A stretch of DNA of 64,000 nt from Tubiluchus corallicola (lineage: Eukaryota > Priapulida > Priapulimorpha > Priapulimorphida > Tubiluchidae), in NCBI GenBank assembly GCA_030141605.1, contig JAQGDQ010000226.1, positions 51,001 to 115,000 on the forward strand, written 5' to 3'. The stretch's first letter is position 1. The number at the start of each line of letters is the position of its first letter. Below are positions 13,947-25,400 of this stretch, piece after piece. The notes under the pieces are model-generated. The model was not told the origin of the DNA and made no database searches. It worked only from the letters and a program-made list of their open reading frames with translations. The position numbers and the translations under genes are program-made.

Positions 13947-14270
13947 CATGCTGCATTGCTCGTCAATGAGAGAGTTTTATTAACTGTTGCGTAAAAGTGC
14001 AATATTGATGTTAGACTAATGTTCCTTTGTTGTATTCTATAAAAATCCATATTAGTAGAAATGACGTGATACAGTCTTTCACACGAACAAGCCCTCTGGC
14101 ACTTTTAAATAAGTGTGTAGTTCGTCAAAATGCCTTTTGCAAGCAGAACTCTCCTAAAATCGAACAGTCAAACAAGTAACTATAACACAGTCGGACTGTT
14201 ACTGATAGCAAGCAAGCCACAGAGCTGCACTAGGTGCTCTAGAATTTGGTTCATACATGCAAGCTGTGAG
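13947..14270. other. Intergenic, no gene seen
   Basis: No coding, repeat or RNA signal that I can support. Confidence 0.4.
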
Positions 14271-14842
14271 TCTGAAAGCAAAACCGGATCCAATCTTAAA
14301 GTGTATCTCAAAACAATCTTGAAAGGAAACATACTATTTATTCAAAAATGACTTGCGTGAAAGAATTATTACCACACATTATTAAACACAATTTCGCGTT
14401 CGCACCACTAGTTCTGCGGTCTTACGTGCATCTCGCCATTCGCTAGTTAGACGGGCACTAGCACCCGCATTCCAGAAACACATTACACAAAAAACAGGAC
14501 ATATTCGACAGCTCATGCGTGAGCACAGTGGTAAATTTGAAATTTTAATTTTTATCTTAAAACTTCCTAGTTTTAGTACAACACACTGAAACTTATAGTA
14601 TCTCTGTACTTTCAATTTTCGCTTTTGCAAACATGTGAAACACGCTCGTGAAATATTTTTGCTGTATAAAATTATGTTAGTTTGTGATGTCATCAATAGT
14701 TGGGCTCGCCTGCCATTAATTATGTCTTTAATATATTATTTAATTATCAGAAACACTTTTGCAGTATTAATCGTGTTAGTATACTTGTTGTCGGATTCGA
14801 AAATGGGATAGGATATGAAAAATCATCCTGTCTTCCTTTAAA
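14271..14842. mobile_element. TTAA-type MITE, family T1, copy 1
   Basis: Left end AAAGCAAAACCGGATCCAAT and right end CATCCTGTCTTCCTTTAA are inverted, and the interior matches 20391-20930 and 37148-37757: shared words include GAAAGGAAACATACTATT, GGGCACTAGCACCCGCAT and ATTATGTTAGTTTGTGATGT. The TTAA at the outer end is the duplication expected for piggyBac-type insertion. No transposase. Confidence 0.75.
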
Positions 14843-15422
14843 CACGAAACAAGAGTGTCATACATTGGTACAGAGGTTTTGTTAAACAACTTTATACACA
14901 CAGTCAATAATTTAATAAACAACATTATATATAGGCAGTACAAGCATGTTCTAATAGAAGAGATTATCAAGTGTATGTTGCACCAGTGAAAACATGAAAA
15001 CATAGACAGTGCAGCTGCAGAACATGGAAAACACGTGAAGCTAATGATAGACTCAGCTGCAAATTTATAATGAACAAGTGAATGTAGAAATTGTAGATTA
15101 GCACATAGCACGTTTTTAATGGAATCGCAAAGTCAAAATGAACATATCAGCAGTGCAATTGCTAATTTATTAAAAGCATATGGCCAGTGCAACTGCTAAT
15201 TAACAGTTATAATAAACATGATAACGGTCATACCAGCCGTAGCAGCCGTAATGAAGAAATGTCTTCAAGTTTCCATGTTATAATGGAGTGCATGTATAGC
15301 ATAGCTGTAGATGTCAAATGTACACCATCTATCACACTTGTCATTATATCAAAAACCTTTCAAATTAAGTGCAAAACTTTTTTGGAAACTTTAGCAAAAA
15401 TAAAAATTAAACATACCAGTAC
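14843..15422. other. Intergenic, no gene seen
   Basis: AT-rich; no convincing gene or repeat. Confidence 0.4.
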
Positions 15423-15907
15423 CAGTGGCGGCTCGTGTACAGGTACTGTGGAACTGCAGCACCCCCTATTTTCACCCGATATTATGTATAATATTCAATG
15501 TAATAAGTCTTTTAGTTCTTTCTTTTTCTGTACGGAACCAGAGCACGTGAGAGTAGTACTGTTTGTTTCACAGCCCAGCACAGTGCACTCCAGCAAAGTG
15601 GTGTTTGGCTATTGTGTCTGAGCCCAGGTAGAGAAAGTACTGCCGCTCACGCAGTTTGCTGTCAATTGTCACATGCTCACGAGAATGGATCAAGCTTGAA
15701 CTGCGGCAATTTAGCAAAAAAAAATTTTGTTTAGGATTTCATCAAGTTTATGTGTAAACTTTCACGTTTGTTTGTTAAAAACTACAATTAGAAATTGCAT
15801 CATTAAAATTACATATGTTTGTTTCGTTTTACACAGTATTAAAACAGCGGCTAAAAATTTTTTGAAGCAGCAGCACCCCCGCTAATTTTAATTACGAGCC
15901 GTCACTG
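15423..15907. mobile_element. hAT-like MITE 'CAGTGGCGGCTCGT'
   Basis: Left terminus CAGTGGCGGCTCGTGTAC and right terminus ACGAGCCGTCACTG are inverted repeats (one mismatch in the first 14). The flanking octamers ACCAGTAC and GTCAGTAC agree at six or more positions and fit an 8-bp target duplication of the hAT superfamily. Just inside both ends lies GCAGCACCCCC. No transposase frame. Confidence 0.85.
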
Positions 15908-16250
15908 GTCAGTACACAGTAAAATGTACATGATTATGAGAAGCAGTAACGGAGAAAAAATGAGGCAATATAGTTGAGTAAAAGAGTAAAATTCTAGTTC
16001 TTACACGTGTCCCTGGTTAATTGTCCGTTGTACCGATAGATGTCTCCACTGTCCACCATGTCCTGTCACACAGAAAATGACAAGCAAACATCAACAGACC
16101 ATAAAAATTCAATAAAATACAAAAATTAATTCATGGTAACATTGTAATATATTACACTATGATACACGGGACAAATTTGTGTATAAATAAGATTTTGTAA
16201 AAATATACAACGATTTCATTCATAATAATAGGAATTGCACGTAAAACTAC
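15908..16250. other. Intergenic, no gene seen
   Basis: No feature I can support. Confidence 0.4.
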
Positions 16251-16313
16251 ACGTACACAAGAAACGGCTACGCGTACACAAGAAACGGCTACGCGTGCAC
16301 AAGAAACGGGCAA
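16251..16313. repeat. 21-bp tandem repeat, three copies
   Basis: Three near-identical units of ACGCGTACACAAGAAACGGCT in a row. Confidence 0.85.
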
Positions 16314-16885
16314 TTGCATGATTATTTTTAACTCGTACTGACGCTAAAACATGCCGGCACAATTTTGTACACCATTGCATGAACTGCATACAGCACAGTC
16401 GTATGACGTCTACTGTAAGTTAAACATAAAATTAGTGAAATTTTACAAAACTTGCACGATACTTCAAGACGAATGTAAACAGACCACACGATAAGACTGC
16501 AGAGATTTACAGACCCTTATTCATGTAGCTTGTTGATTCAGGACCGGCTCCAGCTAGTTCACCCCCTCTTCAACTGCCAACCTTTCCTCATGGTCCCAGT
16601 GCACCCCACCCACACAATGAATTTTTGTTGTATGAAACAAAGTATAATGGTACTTAAAGCATTTGCTTCATACATGTATTACAGTGTACTAATTAACTAT
16701 AGTTAATTACATATCTAGAGCTTGTGTTGATTTCATTTGAAATTAAATCTATGACCCCCAATGATGTCCTGGACCTTCAAGAGCAATCAAAATTTCTGCA
16801 ATTTCTGCTGCACGGTCTCCATGTACATTTTCCCTCAGTGTTTTGTCCTTTTTATCTGCAAATTTTTGAAAGCCAAACTCCTCTT
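16314..16885. other. Intergenic, no gene seen
   Basis: No feature I can support. Confidence 0.4.
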
Positions 16886-16889
16886 TTTT

Positions 16890-17095
16890 GAGACATCCAC
16901 TTCCATACATCCGTTTCAAGACACCCATTTCCATACATCCGTTTCCATATATCCGTTTCCAAGCATCCGTTTCGAGACATCCATTTCCATACATCCGTTT
17001 CAAGACATCCGTTTCCATACACCCGTTTCAAGACATCCCTTTTGATACATCTATTTCAAGACATCCGTTTTAAGACATCCGTTTCCATACATCAA
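16890..17095. repeat. 14-bp minisatellite
   Basis: About 14 copies of CCGTTTCCATACAT alternating with CCGTTTCAAGACAT. Unit length 14 keeps several frames open on both strands, which explains the repetitive short open frames here; they are not genes. Confidence 0.9.
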
Positions 17096-18166
17096 CCTCA
17101 TTGGTTTCATCAACTTCACAACTAAGACCCTGGTATGCTTGCAAATACAGTCAAACTTCGTTATAAAGTCAGGTATAGGACACCACTAAATATGGCGCTG
17201 TAGCAGGTCGACAAAAAAGACGAGGTTCATTAAATATCAAAGCCTTTTTGCTGTGTAGCCTCTATTTTGTCTCCTAGTTAATTTTAATAAGTGATAAATA
17301 GTAAAATATTATTATACCAACACCAATACATGTGTTATACTGTATCTTTTGCTGCATTAACCTTGCAGGTGTAGTTCTACAGCGGTACCTTGGGAAACTT
17401 TTAGATAACACAACGTGGAGTAGAAATCTTGCAAAATACTGGTTAATTAGATAAATTTTGATAAGAGAAATATGTACCCACGCTCCCAAGGTAAGATTAC
17501 TGGACAGTTAGACAAAATTAGCTGCCACTTTTAACCTGACCTTGACTCAAGTAGCTTTAACAGCCGTTAAATTCATATCAGTTCAGTACTGAACCTCAGT
17601 GATGCAACTTTGTGGTCTTAAAAACCTTGCTCAAAACCTCAACATTCACTTTCATACAGTCACATGCTACAAAACCTAAATCTTAATTTAAACATCATAA
17701 TTGTTTTTCCTTGCTTTTCAATGTTATGGCTGTGTTTCAGCAGTAATTCATTGTGCTTTATCTTGGCTTGGCTGGCAGGGGGGGGGGGCAGCGGCAGTTT
17801 GACTGTACCACATTAGTAAATATCTTGCAGTTCAATGTCTGCCAACATTTGTACCATTCGTTTCTTGTATTACACTCACGAAGGCTTCCATTCTTCCAGG
17901 CTTGTCTCTCCAAATTAGATAAATGCTAATGTAAGAAACTTTTTTTATTAACGGGAAGAATCCCGTTGCTCTATGCCTACAACAAAGATCGCATTGTGGG
18001 TGACAGCAGGGAAACCCTTCGGTAATGTCTGCATGAATCTTTGGAAGCCAAGTAAAGCTGAAGTAGAAAGTGTTTTACTGATGGAAAAGAGGTCCACGTT
18101 AGCGTCGATAAATCATACATTTCGACATACAACTAGTTCGTTTTATTTCATGAAAGTGTTGTCCAC
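17096..18166. other. Intergenic with one solo pogo-like end
   Basis: At about 17151 the word ACAGTCAAACTTCGTTATAA looks like a single pogo/mariner-type terminus without a partner nearby. A poly-G run of about ten lies near 17780. Nothing else. Confidence 0.4.
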
Positions 18167-18721
18167 TTAAAGGAAAACCGGACAATTGTGTAAACAAGAG
18201 TTCAGAATAAAGAATGCTCTAAAATATGGGGAAACTACAATAGCTTATTTTAAATCAAAGCTTAGATTATATAATAATTACCTCGGATACTCAAATTTTG
18301 TTAAACTTTCAAAGCTATGTGTGGCTCAGTGAATCTACTAAGATTGGCAGCGGCGCATTTTTGTCACATTCGCGTGGCCAACAAATAGAAGGCGGTACCG
18401 TGATAACCATGATCATGAACTGCAGTGTTAGTTTTTCACATCATATGATGCAGAGCCCATTTATCATGACATGACTTTAAACAGTACTGTAACACCTATG
18501 CAAATGCGCTTGACACGCAAGGGAAGACGCCTGCCATTGCATAAACTGTGGTTAGTTTCTGACGTAAGCAATAGCTGTGTTCCGTCACCGTTAATTAACT
18601 TTCTAAGCTAATTATTCAAATATAAGAAACAATTCCTAACTTTTATAGGCACGAAAATGTATATTTAGGACAGTAAATTAAAATAACATCGAGTCTAAAC
18701 AATCGTCTGGTCTTCCTTTAA
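18167..18721. mobile_element. TTAA-type MITE, family T2, copy 1
   Basis: Left end TTAAAGGAAAACCGGACAAT, right end GTCTGGTCTTCCTTTAA, inverted and both bounded by TTAA. The interior is an inverted match to 31121-31680, for example CACGCAAGGGAAGACGCCTG against its complement there. Non-autonomous, piggyBac-like by target choice. Confidence 0.8.
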
Positions 18722-19231
18722 GTAATTACACATATCTGATGTTATTACTTAAGCTAAAACTAAACTTAAAAATTAACTTGCAGAACTAGATGTCTTATGC
18801 GGCTTCCTAGTGGTAGAGCCGGCCCTGAGATTGCTAGTAAACCAGGTTGCCATTTCAAGATGTGAGAATGTGTTCTGTTTTTTTTTTATGTAAAAGGACA
18901 CACGATCATCATGCAATTTCTGCCAGAATTTACCATTAATATCATTACTCGGTGACCAATTTCGAAAAAAAAACCTGAGCTGTGCACCGATTAGCTGATG
19001 TGCAGAGCACCTATTACAGCAAAAATACGCCGAATCAAAGAACAACTTAAACGGTAGCTCGACATGGATGCAATGTTACAGGAAACCTCGGGTTCAACAG
19101 GTAACCACGACGATCAGTTGATGAAGCTGTTTAGAATCTTGCAGTCTTTTACGTTCACACTGCCACGACGACTACCGTCGCAGTCCATTTTATGTTATCA
19201 CGGCAACGATGCGCTCCTCCCTGATCATGTG
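18722..19231. other. 3' flank of the GRK gene
   Basis: Downstream (minus-strand) of the GRK stop codon at 19232-19234; it should hold the 3' UTR. No protein-coding signal. TTTATT, the complement of AATAAA, was not found close to the stop, so the end of the transcript is not placed. Confidence 0.4.
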
Positions 19232-19420
19232 TCAGTTGCCGCTGCTGCTGTTGCGTTGTAACACAGCTTTACCGCAGTGACCGTCTGAGTTGAGTATTCG
19301 CGGCATGGCTTCTGTGCCGTACACTTTGCTGGCTTTTTTGGCCATACTGGCTAATAGTTCTTCAGACAGACGGTGGGTGGAGATGAGGGTGGTCTTCCAC
19401 TCTTTCATTCCAACTTCATC
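19232..19420 (-). CDS. GRK2: GRK exon 15 (last): PH end and C-tail
   Basis: Acceptor CCCTAG before [16 protein letters not shown]; 62 codons then TGA at 19232-19234. Contains the C-terminal helix of the PH domain, where G-beta-gamma binds in the family. The tail after SKVYG is not conserved with vertebrates. Confidence 0.93.
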   Translation of the reverse strand, partial: DEVGMKEWKTTLISTHRLSEELLASMAKKASKVYGTEAMPRILNSDGHCGKAVLQRNSSSGN

Positions 19421-22400
19421 CTAGGGAAAAAATAACGGGAGAGTAAGCTTACAGGAAGAACCAGTCCCCAAGGAACATTCATTGTCATTACCTTAAAGGA
19501 CAAGAAAAGGCCTAGTTAAAGCAAGTCTCAGAAAATTTTCGCTAAACAATTATAACGGTTAGTGGCAATCTTAAGCGTTTATCATACTCACGTAAAAAGA
19601 ATTTCCTATTTGTTTTCATTTTAAATACTCCCGCGAGACCGTCACGGCGGCGCCATATTAGATGGCGTCACAGAACCACAACACAAATTTTTATAGTACA
19701 CGTGCTCAGAACTCACTGCGACTGTGTTCGAGTGATCTCATGCCACGTGATCAGTCACATGCTGGCTTTTCAATTGGCGGACTAATGAAACATGTCTGTG
19801 CCAATGTTCACTGCAGCGTTTGAAATATTTTACAAAAATTGGAGTAAATGCGAAAACGTGAGTACTTTACTCGCTTAAGATTATACTTAGGTGATATAAT
19901 TTTTATCGCGAATTTTCTGAGGCTTGCTTTGGTTGGCTACTCTCTTGTCCCTTAATGTGCACTTAAAATATTGAAATTAACAGAAAATATATGCGCATAA
20001 AATACCTTGCTTAATTCTTTCAGGACCATAAGTGCTTGATGCATTTTGCAAGGGGGTTCGTGAAAAACTGCTCTCACTAAGCAACGATCCTGTTATATTT
20101 GATAATTTTTGTTGGTTTCTACTTCTCACACAATGGATTTTCATGCAAAATTATATGTGAAATGCATTTGCTTACCCTAGACAAATTAAAAATCGATAAT
20201 TGACAATAGAATTAAAAAAAAAACCTGTTAGCAACTGCAGTGTTTGCACTGTAACAATGTACAGTATCACTTGTGTGAAATCAGTCTGTACGGTATTAGA
20301 ATGGACCTCATATTTGCACTTATATTTCAAGATTAAATAATCAACCAGCTCTTAAAACAAATCTGTAGTCTAAAATCTACATGGCTCACTTTAAAGCTAA
20401 ACCGGACACAGTTTTAAACTGCAGATCAAAACAATCTACTTTTTACATATTGAAAAGAAACATACTATTTTTTCAAATTACCACAAAAATGCAATTTCAT
20501 GTTTGTGCCACTAGTTCTGTGCTGCTTCATGCATTTTGCCATTAGGTAGTTAGACAGGCACTAGCACCTGCATATATCAAAAACACGTTGCACAAAAAGC
20601 AGATGCTGTACCTCTTAATTCAGATGTGTTAGTTTATGATGTACCGCACACGTTTGACAGTTTATGCACGAAAGCAGCGACAAATTTGGATAATGAATTT
20701 TTATCTTAAAATTTGCTGACTTTTAATACAATGCACTGAATATCTTTAATAGTGCTGTACATCAATCTTCGCTTTTGCAAACACGTACAACATGCTGATG
20801 GAATGTTCTTGTTGTTGAAAATTATGTTAGTTTGTGATGTCATCAATAGTTTGGCTCACCCACTGTTAACAAAGGTTTTTAATTTATTATTTAAGCATCA
20901 GAATCACTTTGCAGGAATGGGGAGAGACAACTAATAAAATCTGCCTACCCCCACAAAAATCTGCCCGTCCCCACAAAAATCTGCCTGTCCCCACAAAAAT
21001 CTGCCTGACGCCATTTTTCAGTGTACTGAAAATCCTAATACAAGTTTAATTTTGTGCAACTATTTGAAAACATTACATGGTATATTTTTCCTTTTAGGTT
21101 TTTCTGTTTAATCTGTACTTAACAGTAACTTCTTTATTCTGTTTTTACCTTTTAGTTGTTATACTATCAGTATACGCACATGCTACGAGGTTGATAAGTA
21201 ATTGTATCCAGCGGCATGCATAGGAAGTGAATACAACATACAAAATATCAATCTTCTTGTCGAATTTTGTGTAAAAAACAAAATATTAATTGCATACATT
21301 TTAGTCAAATACATTTGCACTCCTGTTTTCTTACATATTTTTGTCTTTTTAAAATTTAGCAAAACTAGTTGGCATGTCAAATATTTTTAGAGCATTCTAA
21401 CATAAACTTAGTGGTCCTCGTACGAAAAAACTCATATATAAGTAACATTCAACCCGATACGGCATCAGCATAAATTACTTTCTATAATCTATTTGCAACA
21501 TGAAGAATTTGTTTTTCTACAAATAGGAATATAATAATCTCAAGTACAATAATTACTCGCTTAACAACTCTCCGTTTAGCGATGTTTCGTTTTAGCGACG
21601 CTGAACATTTGACACATTTTTTCTCTAAGCCTAGTTTTATTTTATCAACAACTTTTTTACTCAATTTGATGCATCAAAACCGCAGATATTGCGTTATTCT
21701 GTTCTAAAAACGTACTAGTAACGTAAACAGTGCAATTATTATACAAGCAAACGTTTTTGCTTCCCAGCTGATCACTAAAATGATATCTAATGCTAGCTGT
21801 TTGTATCAAGCGAGATATGGAAGCAAACTTTACGCAAGGAATGTTGCCTGCAACCTGTTGCTATAGCAACCAGACTAGTGCGTACTACGTTTCCAGAAAA
21901 ATTGCCAAGGTGGTCCAATGGCTTGGCTTGGACTCTGTTGCAGTGACAGGAGTGTTTATTGTTTAACAGCTGTCTACACTTAAAGTCAACTAAAGAGAAA
22001 CCACTAGCTAGATAAGTAAAATATATAGGTGGTTGGTTTCAAGCAAGCAGAAAGAAATTAATCAGTAGAAACACATAGTAGTAAAACTCGTAAAACCTTT
22101 AATTTATATGATTTAAGCAGCATTGATTTTTATGCCTGGAACGTATCTCAGTTTTTACACTACTTTCTATGGAAGTCTCGACTTTGTTTAACGACGTTTC
22201 ACTTAACGCCGGCCTCGGCCAGGGTCTAGCTTTTGCTGGAATGCATTAGCGTCGTTAAGCGAGGACTTGCTGTACAGGCCAGTTAAAAAAGATAACACAG
22301 CACTACCCCTTACCTGTTGTGTGAGAATGAGTTTCTCCTTCCCCTTCAAGTTCATGACGATGCAATTCTCTCCTTTGACTGAGTGATATTCCGACTCGAT

Positions 22401-25400
22401 AGAATAAATCTGCTCCATGAACAATAACTGTAAAATGTTTAAAATCGGTATCAGCAAACAAGTGTGATATAAACAAGAAAGGCACTCAGTAAAGAGCAGG
22501 CCTCGCTCAAGGACTGCCCAGCGTACCTTAATAAACTAAATAAGTCACCAATAATCAGAGGCGTATCAAGACTTTACAATAGCCTAGGCTGATAGTTCTG
22601 TCCTCCCCATCCTTATTGTGAATTTATGATTGTTTATGTAATGAACAGATTAAACAATTACTTGTGGTGTATTAAAAACATCGTTAACCTAGTTTCTACA
22701 TGTCATTATTAATTACATGTATTTGCATAGCACTTATATTTAAGCAGGCTGCACAACTGCTTGTTGTGTAACACCTTGCCCCTGTTCGTTACGTGGTACT
22801 TATATAAAAGCTGCGATCAGTAACTGCCTGTGGTGTGTTATAAAATGCGCACTTTATATGAAACTATGATTTACGAGGAGAATAAGAATTTTTTTCTAAA
22901 ATGTGACACCCCTCAAACTTTGGTGTCCTAGGCTATGAGCGTAGCTAACCTATTGGTTGAAACCAACGTACCAGTAATTGTTCCAATATCTTAAACATTA
23001 AGTAATGATTAACTGAGCAAAAGTTATAAACAGAATGTAATTGACAATGTCACAACAACTGGCATGCGACCATGTGTCATCACAATATTCCCTCGCTACT
23101 TCGCGGTTTTTCAAAAATATTAATGTAAAATACTAATGTTTCGCGGGTTTTTGCGGTACTCCGTCAAAAGTATTTTTGCACATGCGTAGTACGTATTGTA
23201 CAGTAATGTATAGATTTGATGAATTTTGCATAAAAAATCAGAAAATGTATAAAAATATATTAAAAACATTAATTCTAACATTAAAACAATATTATAAATC
23301 ATAAAAAATTACCATTTACAGTAAATAGTGTATTTATTCGGCGGATTAATACACACCAAAAACGAAATGTAGTACTTGTCCCCCCTTTGAGATGCTACTT
23401 GCCGACGTGAGATTGTACACAACACATGATTGGTATTTATAAGATTGTGGGGAGGGTTTATAAAGACTTAAAATAATGTATAACTAATAAAATAAGTATA
23501 GCATCCCTGCTTCGCGGAAATTCACTTATCGCGGGTGGGCCGGGAACGGAACACCCGCAATAAGTGAGGGAACACTGTATATCTTCTCCGAACAAAAATT
23601 CCTCGAAATAAAACTTGGTAATAAATCAAAGGCATGCATCTGATTGAAGTGACTGAACTTGTTTAAAAAAAGGACTGTCCTTTCTTGTAGCCTAATTCAT
23701 ATAAGACTATGAGACTCCCTCCAAGACTCCCACAAATGTTTTTCAACACAGTTGGCGAAGAATGCTCAATCGGGGCTTTTTCGCCCACCGTTCCTCCCGG
23801 AACACCAAAACTGAAATTGTTTGGAAAGTTCTTCCTAGTCCTATGCCCCCATCTCTTCAGAAACGGTTCGTAGAAATCGATGAAATTGTGTTTACTAACA
23901 AAAGAACAAACAAACCCATGCCAAACAAACACAATAGCTTCTAATATAAATAACTTTGATCCGCAATTAAGTAATTCAGTTTTTCTTTCTGGTAGTTCTC
24001 TACTAAGTTACGATAAGAACGTCATCGTATTTGACCTGATACAGCAACATATTCGTTCATTTAACCGTTTTAATTACCTTAATTAACAAATGGAATAGTT
24101 ATGTTCGATTTGTTTTTCCTGTTAAACTGCACTCCTGTAAATTTGCAGGCTGTGGTAACTTGATCAGCATTTATTCGCTGTTTGCCAAAACCAATTATTT
24201 CAAATAAGTGTTTACAAAAGAGAAACAAACAAACAAACTAGCTAAAAACAAATCAAAGATAGTGAAAAATGAAAACATAACCTCCTTCGTGGAACTAACA
24301 CATGAATAGAGATAAACAAAACCATGAATGACAAACTAAACAAGCACTGCGATATTCTTCTGCATTAAAAAATGCTTAGCACTTTCCGTTGCGAGTCAAG
24401 GCATCCCACATTTCATGTCATGTTTGAACAGAGAGACGTCATACCTCTGGTTTATTATTGCCGGAATCAGGGTGGAGTTCCAGACGATTAGGGTAGAGTT
24501 TAGCGTATCGCGTCTGCCACGCCGAGGCAAACGGTCCTCCAAGTTTCTTCAAGTATCCGTGAATGATGCAGTCCGACTCTACAAATACAAAAGCAAAAAA
24601 AACATCGAATATTTGTGAAGTAATTATAACTTACAATTAAAAACAACTAGTAGGGCTTCAAGTTTCAATTCCAGAGTATAGAATTAGCCGGCGGATGTTT
24701 TATTCGGAATCACAGTTAGTGAGATACAGCTCAAAGGAAATAATCGTAGTTCAAGAAACCAAATGTTGCAGTTGTGATAAAAAAACTTATGGAATTCACC
24801 ATTAACAAAGTCAAAACAAGAGACATCCGACAAACAGTTATTCAACGTTTGTCAAAATACAGACAAACTTTGTTATACGGCCTAATATGGGACTGTAAAA
24901 AAGTTGCCATTATAGCAAGTTTAACATTATGACGAGGTGCATGAATACACACACGTCTATGTATATGTCACATATTTGGCCACTGAAAACCCTGGTGCTT
25001 TAAAGTACAAGTTCACATTTAGCGAGGTGCCAATGCGAGGATTAGAATAAAGTTTGTTAATATCAAAATTCTGAGTAGTAATGCCGTTTATAGAAAACTA
25101 GAACGATAAATAGAGAAAAAACAGAGCTAAATGCTACGTATGAGTCATTAGCTACATTAAGTTAACGACTACATCAAAATTAACATGGAGTTAAATGTAT
25201 ACTATGAAACAGGTTTGCAAGGCCATTTTGTTTTACCGGAAATTTGTGCATTTTATAACAAGTTGTGGCCACTTTTTATCACTTCAAAGAGCAAGTCCGG
25301 TATTGATTTTTTGTAAGTGGTACACTCCTTTGTTTTGTGCCTGCAGATCTACGTATTTTGGGTTTCCATTGTCTCTTGACTAAAAGCAATGAGAAAGCTG

